Below, one piece after another: positions 25,226 through 34,119 of a DNA stretch of 52,161 nucleotides (position 1 is its first letter; every line of letters begins with the position of its first letter). The stretch is from the NCBI GenBank assembly GCA_013003075.1, contig JABDLJ010000006.1, positions 1-52,161 on the forward strand, read 5' to 3'. The DNA is from Paracoccaceae bacterium (GTDB lineage Bacteria > Pseudomonadota > Alphaproteobacteria > Rhodobacterales > Rhodobacteraceae). The notes below the pieces were generated by a model. It did not search any database. It was not told where the DNA came from and was given only the letters and a program-made list of their open reading frames with translations. The position numbers were made by a program, and so were the translations under genes.

Positions 25226-27202
25226 TCACTCTGACCCAGGCGTACGTTGCCCGGATTTCGAGAAGGCGATTCGCCCCAAAAGCTCGTCGAAGGCGCCTTT
25301 TTCGTCGCGGCTGATTCGAACGCCGCTTTCGGCCGTGTCATATTCGGTCCTGTCCTCGGTCTCGCTGCGCCCCGCGCGCCCCAATGCCTCGGCGGCCTTG
25401 CCCAGACGCCATGTCAGGCCTTCGTCGGCGACCCCCGCCAGATCCTGCACCGCTTCGGCAATCTCGCGTTCGGCGCCGCGCCGGGCGGCCAGCGTCGCCA
25501 GTTCGGCAGCGATGCACATCGTCGCAAGTTCCAGATCGTCCGGCTTCCGCACCGCCGGGGCGATTTGTACGTGGCGTGGCTGAAACAGCTTTTCAAGGCT
25601 GGCCGCGCCAAGGTTTCGTTCAATTTGTCCGCGTTTTTCGCCGCGCAGAAGCGCATCGCGCAGATCGGCGTGGCCCGGCCCGGTGAACTCCAGCCGCTCC
25701 AACTCGGTCTCGAAGCGCTCGACAAGGGACGGATGGGTTATCAACGAGGCCAGGATCACCGCCTCGCGCAGATTGTCGGCAACCGCGCCGCTGGCGGCCG
25801 CCAGAAGCGAGGACTTGGTGACGGGTTCGGGCTGTGCCGGCGGCGCGGCGCCGCGGCGCCCGAAGCCGCCGCGCGGGCCGCCGCCGGGGGTCCATGCCTG
25901 CGCCGACTTGGCGCGGCCGGCACTGAAGAGATCTTGCCGCAGCGCCTTGATGGCATCGCCGTAATGGGCGCGCACCGATGGGTCCTGGATCCGCCGGATC
26001 GCTTCGCGCAGCGACTTGTCGAGCGCCGCGCGCCGCTCGGGGCTGTCGAAGACGCGGCCCTCGGTCTCGCGCCGCCAGAGCAACTGGACCATAGGCAGCG
26101 CGCCATCGATCAGCTTTTGCATGGCGCCGGCCCCCTGGGCGCGCAGCACATCGTCGGGATCCTGGCCTTCGGGCATCAGCGCAAAGCGCAGCGACTGGCC
26201 CGCCTCCAGCATCGGCAGGGCGATATCGATCACCCGCATGGCGGCGCGCAGCCCGGCGGTATCGCCATCGAGCGCAATGATTGGCTCGGGGTGGATGCGC
26301 CACATCAGGCGCAGCTGGTCCTCGGTAATGGCGGTGCCCAACGGCGCCACGGTGGCGGTGAAGCCGGCCTCGGACAGCGCGATCACGTCCATATAGCCTT
26401 CAGCCACGATCAGCAGCTGGCCCTTGCCGGCCGCCTCGCGCGCCGGAGCGTGGTTGAAGAGGCTGCGGCCCTTGTCGAAAAGCTCTGTCTCGGGCGAGTT
26501 GAGATACTTGGCGCGCGCCTCGGCCGACATCGCCCGCCCGCCAAGCGCAATGGCCCGCCCGCGCGCATCGCGGATCGGGAAGATGATCCGGTCACGGAAC
26601 CGTTCATAGGGTGCGCCGCCATCGTCGGGCCTGGCGCAAAGGCCGGTGTCCACGACGTGATCGGCCGCCACGCCCTTGCCTGTCAGCGCCTGGAAGATGC
26701 CCTGCCGCGCATCCGGCGCAAAGCCGATCTCCCAGCGCTCTTGCGCCGCCTCGCTGAGCCCCCGGCCCGCCAGATAATCGCGCGCCGAAGCGGCGGCGGC
26801 GGTCTTGAGTTGCAGACGATAGTATTGCACGGCCTGCTCCATCACCCCGGCAAGCTCGGTGCGCCGGTCGGCCTTTTGCTGCGCCTGAGGGTCGCGTTCT
26901 GGCATCGGCATTCCCGCTTCGCGGGACAGGATCTCGACCGCCTCCATGAAGCCGACATTTTCGGTCTCGCGAACAAACGAGATCGCATCGCCCTTGGCGT
27001 GACAGCCAAAGCAGTAGTAAAAGCCCTTGCGGTCATCCACATGAAAAGAAGCGGTTTTTTCCTGATGGAAGGGGCATGGCGCCCACATGTCGCCCTTGCC
27101 CTGATTGGACTTGCGCGCATCCCACATCACCTTACGGCCCGCCACCTGCGCCATCGAGGTGCGGGTGCGCAATTCGTCCAGAAATCCCGGTGGCAGACTC
27201 AT
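25226..27202 (-). CDS. dnaG: DNA primase DnaG
   Basis: 658-residue replicative primase. The CHC2 zinc site is C43-x2-H46...C64-x2-C67. The RNA polymerase core follows (ISFVRETENVGFMEAVEIL) and the Toprim domain holds the metal-binding VAEGYMDVIAL near 265-275 and ALDGDTAGLRAA. A Pro/Gly-rich linker (about 430-450) leads to the C-terminal DnaB-binding domain. Chosen start MSLPPGFLDELR is the usual family start. Upstream of rpoD on the same strand. Confidence 0.97.
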   Translation of the reverse strand: MSLPPGFLDELRTRTSMAQVAGRKVMWDARKSNQGKGDMWAPCPFHQEKTASFHVDDRKGFYYCFGCHAKGDAISFVRETENVGFMEAVEILSREAGMPMPERDPQAQQKADRRTELAGVMEQAVQYYRLQLKTAAAASARDYLAGRGLSEAAQERWEIGFAPDARQGIFQALTGKGVAADHVVDTGLCARPDDGGAPYERFRDRIIFPIRDARGRAIALGGRAMSAEARAKYLNSPETELFDKGRSLFNHAPAREAAGKGQLLIVAEGYMDVIALSEAGFTATVAPLGTAITEDQLRLMWRIHPEPIIALDGDTAGLRAAMRVIDIALPMLEAGQSLRFALMPEGQDPDDVLRAQGAGAMQKLIDGALPMVQLLWRRETEGRVFDSPERRAALDKSLREAIRRIQDPSVRAHYGDAIKALRQDLFSAGRAKSAQAWTPGGGPRGGFGRRGAAPPAQPEPVTKSSLLAAASGAVADNLREAVILASLITHPSLVERFETELERLEFTGPGHADLRDALLRGEKRGQIERNLGAASLEKLFQPRHVQIAPAVRKPDDLELATMCIAAELATLAARRGAEREIAEAVQDLAGVADEGLTWRLGKAAEALGRAGRSETEDRTEYDTAESGVRISRDEKGAFDELLGRIAFSKSGQRTPGSE

Positions 27203-27297
27203 GCTCTCTATATTGGGCCCCTGCCACGCAGAGTCGAGAGCACGCGCCCAGATCTTTGCCGGGCGGCGGCCGGACCCGCGCCGGCGTGGCCGCCTTA

Positions 27298-27834
27298 TTA
27301 GGCGCGCGCGGCGACGCTTGTCATCGCTTCGCAGATATCGTGCACCGCGGTTTTCGCCATCGAGCGAAAGACCATGATCTCGTAGCTTTCCGCACCGGTG
27401 CGCGTGATCGAGCAGCTCATGTGGCGCAAAAGCGTGCGCGCAGTATGACCCGGCTTGAAGACATCGCGGCGCAAGTCGACCGGCGTCAGCCGCGCCAGAA
27501 CCTGATCGGCGCCGGGTCCGGCCAGCCGCAGCACCGCCCAGCCGTCGCTTTGATCGGCAATCGCGGCGCCCGGCACCGAGACCGGGGGCCCGAGCACCAT
27601 CACCTGGTGCCGGCCCGTCCAGATCACCCGGAAGCCGCGCGCACCCGTCGTGCGATTGGGCTTGGGCAGCCGGCCGCCGGCGATCTCCTTGAGGGCGGCG
27701 GACACCTCTGCGCCCCGGCCCGCGAAAGGCGAGACAGAGGTGATCGCCTCTGGCACATGCTCGGACAGCGTTATCCGGCCGGCGACCAACGGCAATAGAT
27801 CCGCGCAGGGTGTCAGGGCAATCAGCTTAGCCAC
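27298..27834 (-). CDS. soxG: Sarcosine oxidase gamma subunit
   Basis: About 178 residues. SoxG is the small non-catalytic subunit of heterotetrameric sarcosine oxidase. Conserved runs: DGWAVLRLAGPGADQVLARLTPVDLR and FKPGHTARTLLRHMSC (family H-x-x-V/C-like region), then ESYEIMVFRSMA. The preferred start is the GTG at 27834, which lies eight bases inside soxA; the ATG at 27915 would extend it by 27 unlikely codons. Last gene of soxBDAG. Confidence 0.9.
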   Translation of the reverse strand: MAKLIALTPCADLLPLVAGRITLSEHVPEAITSVSPFAGRGAEVSAALKEIAGGRLPKPNRTTGARGFRVIWTGRHQVMVLGPPVSVPGAAIADQSDGWAVLRLAGPGADQVLARLTPVDLRRDVFKPGHTARTLLRHMSCSITRTGAESYEIMVFRSMAKTAVHDICEAMTSVAARA

Positions 27835-30757
27835 GAAGCCGCTCTCCTTCTGGGTCGAGGAACACAGGATCACAGACTTCGCACAGCGCCTCGATCTCGC
27901 GCAGATGATCGACAAGACGCACCGTCTCGCCGTGGCGCGCGCGGCCGCGTTTCAAGAACCCAAGCCCCAGATACGTGCCGAATGCCGGAGAGTAGCCCAC
28001 GGATGTGACATACCCCTGGTCGTTTTCGCGCGTGGCCGAAGCCTCGGCGTCGAACAGATGCGCGCCGGCGGTCAGTTGCCGGACCGGGCCCGCCGGTTTC
28101 AGACCGACAAGCTGCTCGCGTCCCTCGTCTATCAGTCCCGGCCGCGCGGCGGCGGTCTTGCCGATGCAGTCCTTTTTCGCGCTGATCATACGCTGCATTC
28201 CGATATCGAACGCGGTGGTGCGGCCGTGGATTTCCGAATGCGTGATGAAGCCCTTTTCGATCCTCAGAACATTCAGCGCCTCCATCCCGTATGGTCCGCC
28301 GCCCAGGACCGCCGCCTGGCTGAGCAGCAGCCGGAAGAGCGCCTCGCCGTAGCGCGCGGGCACGGCCACCTCATAGCCCTGCTCGCCTGAGAACGAGATC
28401 CGGAACAGCCGGCCCGGAACGCCCGAGACCGACACTTCGGCGCAGGACATGAAGGCAAAGCTGTCATTGTCGATCGGGCTGTCGAGCACGACATTGACCA
28501 GATCGCGCGCCTTCGGCCCGGCGATGGCGAACTGAGCCCAGTGCTCGGTCACGCTGACCATGCGCAGATCCATCTTCGGGCGGTGCGCCTGATGCACGAA
28601 ATCGAGATGCCGCATGACAGCGCCCGCCGCCGCGGTCGTCGTGGTCATCACATAGTGGTTTTCGGCAAGGCAGGCAGTCGTGCCATCGTCCATCACATGC
28701 CCGTCCTCGCGCAACATCAGCCCATAGCGCACACGCCCCGGCTTCAGCGTCGAGAAAGTGTTCGTGTAAACGAAATCAAGGAATTCTGCTGCATCCTGGC
28801 CCTGGATATCGATCTTCCCGAGGGTCGAGACATCGGCGACACCTACGGCGCTGCGAACCATGCCCACCTCTCGGTCGCAGGCCTCGCGCCAGGTTTTCTC
28901 GCCGACGTGCGGGAAGTAGGACGGGCGGTACCAGAGCCTTGCTTCGATCATTGGCGCGCCCAGCGCCCGGCTGGCCTTGTCCGACGTGGTGAAGCGCTCG
29001 GGCGCAAAGCCCTTGGAACGGCTGCCCGCCCCCATCGCGGCAATCGAGACCGGGGCGTAGGGCGGGCGGAAGGTCGTCGTGCCGGTCTGAGGGATGCTGC
29101 GCCCGGTGGCATCGGCCAGCACCGCAAGAGCGGCGACGTTGGAATTCTTGCCCTGGTCGGTCGCCATACCTTGCGTGGTATAGCGTTTCATATGCTCCAC
29201 CGAGCGGAAGTTTTCCTGCGCGGAAAGCTTGATGTCCTTCACGGTGACATCGTTCTGCAAATCGAGCCAGGCACGGCCCTTTCCCGGCACAGCCCAGAGC
29301 GGGCTGATCGCATAGGCGCCGTCTTCGGCACGGGGCAGATCGGGCTTGACGGCGGGCCTGCCCAGCGCCTCGGCAGCCTCGGCGCCGGCTTTCGCGCCAT
29401 CGGCAAGGCACCCAGCCGTTGAAAAGCTGCCCGCCGCTGCGCCGGCGGCCGCGAGGCCGGGCACGGCGCCATCTGCGGGCACGAAGGCCGCGATATCCTC
29501 GCGCCAGACCGGCCGGCCGTTCATGTGGCACGTGAGGTGCACCGAGGGGTTCCAGCCGCCCGAGACGGCAAGGCAGTCTGTGCGGATCGACCTCTCGCCG
29601 CCCGAATGGCGCACGCGGATTTCCGACAGGCCGAGCCGCCCGGACGTGCCGATGACCTCGGCGCCGGTATAGACCGGGGCGTCGCCGGCGATCTCGACAT
29701 CGCTGCGGCTGTCGATGATGGCGGCGACGCGCACCCCGGCTTCACCAAGGTCTTTGGCCGTGCGGTGGGCATCGTCGTTGTTGCCGAAGACCGCGACCGA
29801 GCGGCCGGGGCTGACGCCCCAGCGGTTGAGATAGGCGCGCACCGCGCCGGCGGCCATGATCCCGGGGCGGTCGTTGTCCTTGAAGGCGATCGGCCGCTCC
29901 AGCGCGCCGCCGGCCAGGATCGCGCGCCTTGCGACGATGTGCCAGAAGGTCTCGAGCGGGACATCGCCGGGGTCCGAAAGGTGCAGGCCCGACCGCTCCA
30001 ACGCGCCGTAGGTGCCCTGATCGTAGGCGCCGGTGACGGTCGTGCGCTCCATCAGGCGCACGTTTGGAAGCTCGGTCAATTCGGCCAAAACGCTGCCCAC
30101 CCATTGCGGGCCCGGCATGCCGTCAACCTCTTCGCGCTCGGCCAGAAGGCGGCCTCCGGCGCGGCTGTCCTCTTCGGCAAGGATCACGTCAAGCCCGGCG
30201 CGCCCGGCAACCAAGGCTGCCATCAGGCCCGCGGGGCCCGCGCCGATCACCAAAAGATCGCAATGCGCCCAGGCCTTGTCATAGCGCGCTGTATCGGGCC
30301 GGCCCGGCAGCGCGCCCAGCCCGGCGGCGCGGCGGATGATCGGCTCGTAGATCGTCTCCCAGAAGGCGCGCGGCCACATGAAGGTCTTGTAGTAAAAACC
30401 GGCACTTAGAAACGGCGACAGCAGATCGTTGACCGCCATCGCGTCACGCTTCAGGGACGGCCAGTGGTTTTGCGACTGCGCCAGCAGGCCCTCGTAGAGC
30501 TCCTGGCAGGTGGCGCGCACGTTCGGCGTTTGCCCCACGCCCTCGCCGATCGTTACCAGCGCGTTCGGTTCTTCAGAGCCAGCCGACCAGATCCCGCGCG
30601 GGCGGTGGTACTTGAAGGACCGTCCGACGAGCCGGACGTCATTGGCCAGAAGCGCCGAGGCTAGCGTGTCGCCGCGCAGGCCCTCGTAGGTTTGCCCGTC
30701 GAAGGAAAACGCGATCGGGTGATCGGGATCGACAAGCCCCCTGCCGGTCAGCCTCAT
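27827..30757 (-). CDS. soxA: Sarcosine oxidase alpha subunit
   Basis: 976 residues. The alpha subunit carries NAD and folate sites and feeds electrons to the beta subunit. Order: N-terminal 2Fe-2S-like fold without cysteines (ITFSFDGQTYEGLRGDTLASALLAN-type segment), a Rossmann domain (DLLVIGAGPAGLMAA, about 195-209), a pyridine nucleotide domain, and a C-terminal GcvT-like tetrahydrofolate domain (VMDDGTTACLAENHYVMTT and GEQGYEVAVPARYGEAL). ATG at 30757 overlaps the soxD stop by four bases. It oxidises sarcosine to glycine with transfer of the methyl carbon to folate. Confidence 0.95.
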   Translation of the reverse strand: MRLTGRGLVDPDHPIAFSFDGQTYEGLRGDTLASALLANDVRLVGRSFKYHRPRGIWSAGSEEPNALVTIGEGVGQTPNVRATCQELYEGLLAQSQNHWPSLKRDAMAVNDLLSPFLSAGFYYKTFMWPRAFWETIYEPIIRRAAGLGALPGRPDTARYDKAWAHCDLLVIGAGPAGLMAALVAGRAGLDVILAEEDSRAGGRLLAEREEVDGMPGPQWVGSVLAELTELPNVRLMERTTVTGAYDQGTYGALERSGLHLSDPGDVPLETFWHIVARRAILAGGALERPIAFKDNDRPGIMAAGAVRAYLNRWGVSPGRSVAVFGNNDDAHRTAKDLGEAGVRVAAIIDSRSDVEIAGDAPVYTGAEVIGTSGRLGLSEIRVRHSGGERSIRTDCLAVSGGWNPSVHLTCHMNGRPVWREDIAAFVPADGAVPGLAAAGAAAGSFSTAGCLADGAKAGAEAAEALGRPAVKPDLPRAEDGAYAISPLWAVPGKGRAWLDLQNDVTVKDIKLSAQENFRSVEHMKRYTTQGMATDQGKNSNVAALAVLADATGRSIPQTGTTTFRPPYAPVSIAAMGAGSRSKGFAPERFTTSDKASRALGAPMIEARLWYRPSYFPHVGEKTWREACDREVGMVRSAVGVADVSTLGKIDIQGQDAAEFLDFVYTNTFSTLKPGRVRYGLMLREDGHVMDDGTTACLAENHYVMTTTTAAAGAVMRHLDFVHQAHRPKMDLRMVSVTEHWAQFAIAGPKARDLVNVVLDSPIDNDSFAFMSCAEVSVSGVPGRLFRISFSGEQGYEVAVPARYGEALFRLLLSQAAVLGGGPYGMEALNVLRIEKGFITHSEIHGRTTAFDIGMQRMISAKKDCIGKTAAARPGLIDEGREQLVGLKPAGPVRQLTAGAHLFDAEASATRENDQGYVTSVGYSPAFGTYLGLGFLKRGRARHGETVRLVDHLREIEALCEVCDPVFLDPEGERLRG

Positions 30758-31014
30758 CGTTTGGCCTCCGCCGCCAGAACCGCGCCGGTCACCGCATGGG
30801 TGACCGTGTTGCGCTGCACCTCGACCCACGCGCCGCACGGATCGTGGTACCACAAATCGCGCGTCTGCCCGGCCGGGTTCTCGCGATTGTGCAGGTAGTC
30901 GTCCCAGGCCGCCTCGCCCGCATCGGGCGCGGGGCGGGCAAGCGCAAGCGCATGACCCTGGTATGTGAACTCAGAGCGGTCGCGGGTGCCGCACAGCGGG
31001 CAATCGATCCTCAT
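30754..31014 (-). CDS. soxD: Sarcosine oxidase delta subunit
   Basis: 86-residue zinc-binding subunit. CPLCGTRDRSEF at 5-16 and HDPCGAWVEVQRNT at about 57-70 give the four metal ligands. Coupled to soxA by an ATGA overlap. An 88-base gap separates it from soxB, where a 27-codon frame also ends on the soxD start. Confidence 0.95.
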   Translation of the reverse strand: MRIDCPLCGTRDRSEFTYQGHALALARPAPDAGEAAWDDYLHNRENPAGQTRDLWYHDPCGAWVEVQRNTVTHAVTGAVLAAEAKR

Positions 31015-31094
31015 CGGCCGCCCTGCCCGGCCGGCCCGGCCCGTTTCCCGGGGCCAAGCGGCGGCCGATGCGCGAATATCGTGATCCCTGTCAT
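31011..31094 (-). CDS. Possible 27-aa leader peptide between soxB and soxD
   Basis: Starts ATG at 31094, reads MTGITIFAHRPPLGPGKRAG and further, and stops in a TGA that overlaps the soxD ATG by four bases. Basic and Pro/Gly-rich. It may only serve to couple translation of soxB and soxD; it may also be chance. No homologue known to me. Confidence 0.3.
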   Translation of the reverse strand: MTGITIFAHRPPLGPGKRAGPAGQGGR

Positions 31095-31102
31095 ACCTCG
31101 TC

Positions 31103-32356
31103 CTAGTGCAGGTTGTGCTGGCTGCCGGTTCCTTCTTCGTCCATCAGCCCCGCGCCGGTGCGGAAGCGGTCCAGCCGATAGCGGGCGGCGGTGTCGTGGG
31201 GGCGGTCCTGGGCGATCAGATGGGCATAGGCAAAGCCCGAGGCCGGCACCGCCTTGAAGCCGCCGTAGCACCAGCCGCAATTGAGATAGAGCCCCTCTAT
31301 CCCGGTATGGTCGATGATCGGCGAGCCGTCGGGCGTCATGTCCATGATCCCGCCCCAGCTGCGCAGCACCCTGGCCTTGCCGAACACCGGCATCAGTGCC
31401 ATGGCAGCCTCCATCACGTGCTCTTTCATGTGCAGGTTGCCGCGCTGCGCGTAGGAGGCGTAGAAATCGAGATCGCCGCCGAAAACCAGCCCGCCCTTGT
31501 CGGACTGGCTGATGTAGAAATGGCCCATCCCGAAACTGACCACATGGTCGATGACCGGCTTCAGCCCCTCGGTGACGAAGGCCTGCAAGATATGGCTTTC
31601 GACCGGCAGGCGCAGGCCGGCCATCGCCGCGACCTGGCCCGACCGTCCGGCGGTGACCATAGCGACCTTCTTGGCGCGGATCGGCCCGCGGGTCGTCTGC
31701 ACGCCGCGCACCTTGCCGCCCTCGATGTCGATGCCCGTCACCTCGCATTGCTGGATGAGATCGACGCCCCGGCTGTCGGCGCCGCGCGCATAGCCCCAGG
31801 CCACCGCGTCATGGCGCGCGGTGCCGCCACGCGGATGATAAAGCCCGCCATAGACCGGGAAGCGTGGGTTGTCGAAATCGAGGTAAGGCAGATGGTCGCG
31901 CACCCCGTCACGGTCCAGCAGGATCGCATCATCCCCTTGATTTATCATCGCATTTCCGCGCCGCGCGAAGGCGTCGCGCTGGCCGTCGGAGTGAAAGAGA
32001 TTGATCAGTCCGCGCTGCGAGTGCATCACGTTGTAATTCAGGTCGGCCTCCAGCCCCTCCCACAGTTTCAGCGAATGGCTGTAGAACTCCGAATTGCCCG
32101 GCAGGAAGTAGTTGGCCCGCACGATCGTGGTGTTGCGGCCAACATTGCCGCCACCCAGATAGCCTTTTTCGAGAACGGCTATATTGGTCAGCCCGTGCTC
32201 TTTGGCCAGGTAGAACGCGGTCGACAGGCCATGGCCGCCGCCGCCGATGATAACGATATCGTATTCGGGTTTCGGCTGAGGGTCGCGCCAGACCGGCTTC
32301 CAGCCGCTTTGGCCGCCCAGCCCTTGCTTCAGCACCTGCCACGCCGAATAGCGCAT
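31103..32356 (-). CDS. soxB: Sarcosine oxidase beta subunit
   Basis: 417-residue FAD/FMN-binding subunit that holds the sarcosine site. The FAD Rossmann motif is DIVIIGGGGHGLSTAFYLAK at about 33-52; later the family run LRSWGGIMDMTPDGSPIID precedes a C-terminal YLNCGWCYGGFKAVP. First gene of soxBDAG on the minus strand; length is normal. The folate-linked enzyme makes 5,10-methylene-THF, glycine and H2O2, placing this locus in glycine betaine/sarcosine catabolism. Confidence 0.95.
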   Translation of the reverse strand: MRYSAWQVLKQGLGGQSGWKPVWRDPQPKPEYDIVIIGGGGHGLSTAFYLAKEHGLTNIAVLEKGYLGGGNVGRNTTIVRANYFLPGNSEFYSHSLKLWEGLEADLNYNVMHSQRGLINLFHSDGQRDAFARRGNAMINQGDDAILLDRDGVRDHLPYLDFDNPRFPVYGGLYHPRGGTARHDAVAWGYARGADSRGVDLIQQCEVTGIDIEGGKVRGVQTTRGPIRAKKVAMVTAGRSGQVAAMAGLRLPVESHILQAFVTEGLKPVIDHVVSFGMGHFYISQSDKGGLVFGGDLDFYASYAQRGNLHMKEHVMEAAMALMPVFGKARVLRSWGGIMDMTPDGSPIIDHTGIEGLYLNCGWCYGGFKAVPASGFAYAHLIAQDRPHDTAARYRLDRFRTGAGLMDEEGTGSQHNLH

Positions 32357-32465
32357 GCAACTCTCCCCGTCTCATTCAAACCGACAAGAGCAACTCGGCG
32401 GCGGAAGTGCAATCGCGTTTCGCGACAAAATTGGGCGGTTTTGCGCAACCGGCCGGTCCGGATGC

Positions 32466-32492
32466 AAAAAGGCGGGCCGAAGCCCGCCTTTC
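32466..32492 (-). terminator. Terminator after the 441-aa TadG-N-like gene
   Basis: Stem AAGGCGGGC / GCCCGCCTT (32469-32477, 32482-32490) with a CGAA loop, and a run of T on the minus strand. It closes the gene that ends at 32518. Confidence 0.8.
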
Positions 32493-32517
32493 AAGACGTC
32501 CGATCCTGCGTCCGGGG

Positions 32518-33843
32518 TTACTGAACCATGCGGAAGAAATCGAATTTGAAGTTACCGGCCATACCGTTGCCGCAGAACGCCATTTCCATGTTCGTGGTGC
32601 CCGAGATGGTACCGCCCGCCACAACGGACGCACCTTGAGTACCGGTGGCATTCGCCGTGAAACTGGCGTCGCCCGCGGCCAGCATCTGCGCGCCGTAGAG
32701 TTTCAGACCGGCGGGAATGGAAATCCCGCCCAGCGTCAGGATCTGCGCATCGCCCGTCGGCGCGCAATCGTCATCGGCGCCGATCGTAAAGCCGCTGGCC
32801 GCACTGATGCTCGACGAATTGGTGTTGGTTGTTGCAACCACGCTGTCGATCAGTTGCGCGTTCGAGCCGAATTGCACCTTGCAATTAGTGATCAGGACGA
32901 TCTCGGTCAGAACTTCGCTATTGGGAATGGAGATCTTCTGGTTCCCGGAGCAACCCTGGACAGAATAAATGTTTCCCGGCACGAGAGTTGTTGAATCGAA
33001 AGTGTCGGTCCGGCTCATCGGGATAGCGTTGGGACTGTTGATATAGGTGCGAAATTCATCCGACATCGGGTCTTGAAGGTCAGCGATGAAGTTGTTGATC
33101 CGTTGATCCATGTCGAATTCGTACGCTGCGGTGTGCAGTGCATCTTCAAGCCCGTCATTGGAATCAAATCCGCCGCTGGGCAGGGTCAGATCCGACGTCC
33201 AGTCGGGCATCGAGACAACGGAATCCGGTTCGTAGACGTTGTTGTTGTTCAACTCGACACCGGTGTTGGAATGGATGCAAAACCCAGCCTTGTAAACATT
33301 GTTGGACTGCACATCCACGATGCTGTCGGCCACAAAACCCTCTTTCAGGCAGCCTGGTACATATCTTTCCCAGACCGAACCGGTATCGAGTTCCCAGTTG
33401 GCCACCCCGATCACGTGCAGCAAGTAGGTCGACAGCGCGTTGTTGTTGCTTGTCTGACGCTTGGTGCTGACATAGACCGCATCGCGACTGTTGGCATCGG
33501 GGGTGAACGTACGGGTCGTCCTGTCCCACGTTCCGAACTGAATATCTTCTGCCTTTAGAATCTCGCCAAAGGTCGCGTTCGGCATGTTGAGATAGGCGAT
33601 TTCAAGCGCCTTGTCCTTTGCCTCTTCCGCGCTGTGGTTGTCACGCCAGAAAAGCGCCGCATGACCTGCATTGTCGGCGGCGATCTGCAGTTGCGCACGG
33701 GCCTGCACCACGTTGGTGACATCGATGGCTAAGCCGCCGAAGATCATCATCATCATGAAGATGTAAAGGCCGAGAATAGTGATGCCGCCATCTTCGCGCG
33801 AGGCGAAGTAGGGCAGTTTGCGGTAACGTTTGGTCTGGGTCAT
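32518..33843 (-). CDS. TadG-N-like exported protein, copy 1 of tandem pair
   Basis: 441 residues. After a short basic head the type-IV-pilin-like hydrophobic segment GGITILGLYIFMMMMIFGGL (residues 19-38) is followed by AIDVTNVVQARAQLQIAADN, the TadE/TadG start. The remaining 370 residues have no known catalytic motif; many short strand runs with Asn ladders (NNNNVY) and Gly/Ala steps suggest a beta-rich, possibly beta-helical, extracellular part. Six cysteines at 165, 189, 298, 321, 360 and 424. Copy 2 lies upstream with the same length and aligned residues. A terminator sits between the copies, so copy 1 has its own promoter or is read through. Confidence 0.75.
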   Translation of the reverse strand: MTQTKRYRKLPYFASREDGGITILGLYIFMMMMIFGGLAIDVTNVVQARAQLQIAADNAGHAALFWRDNHSAEEAKDKALEIAYLNMPNATFGEILKAEDIQFGTWDRTTRTFTPDANSRDAVYVSTKRQTSNNNALSTYLLHVIGVANWELDTGSVWERYVPGCLKEGFVADSIVDVQSNNVYKAGFCIHSNTGVELNNNNVYEPDSVVSMPDWTSDLTLPSGGFDSNDGLEDALHTAAYEFDMDQRINNFIADLQDPMSDEFRTYINSPNAIPMSRTDTFDSTTLVPGNIYSVQGCSGNQKISIPNSEVLTEIVLITNCKVQFGSNAQLIDSVVATTNTNSSSISAASGFTIGADDDCAPTGDAQILTLGGISIPAGLKLYGAQMLAAGDASFTANATGTQGASVVAGGTISGTTNMEMAFCGNGMAGNFKFDFFRMVQ

Positions 33844-34003
33844 TGCACACACTCAAAATACTGGTTACGCGCCGGCTGATTGCCGGCCCAATGGGAAGCA
33901 CTGGCAACCTGACTAACCGGCACATGTGTCGAAACTCTGACTAAAGTTTTAGTATTTTGTGATTAGTTCAAGAAGCCGTTCCGGCGGACGTCCGGTTTAA
34001 AAG

Positions 34004-34033
34004 AAAGGCCGCCGGTGCTGCCGGCGGCCCTTT
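34004..34033 (-). terminator. Terminator between the duplicated genes
   Basis: Twelve-base stem AAAGGCCGCCGG / CCGGCGGCCCTTT with one bulged C and a TGCTG loop; the minus-strand tail is TTTCTTTTAAA. It ends the TadE plus copy 2 operon. Confidence 0.75.
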
Positions 34034-34119
34034 GCGGGTGGTAGACCCGGCCAATCGCGGCTCGGCCGCCATGCGGTCTGACGCGGCAACCCAACCGGCT
34101 GCACGCCGTCCGGCCTGGG

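Noticed and set aside
30757-30853. An upstream start for soxA at 30853
   Set aside because: It would overlap soxD by far more than the 4-base ATGA overlap seen for the other genes, and the added residues are Arg/Gly-rich.
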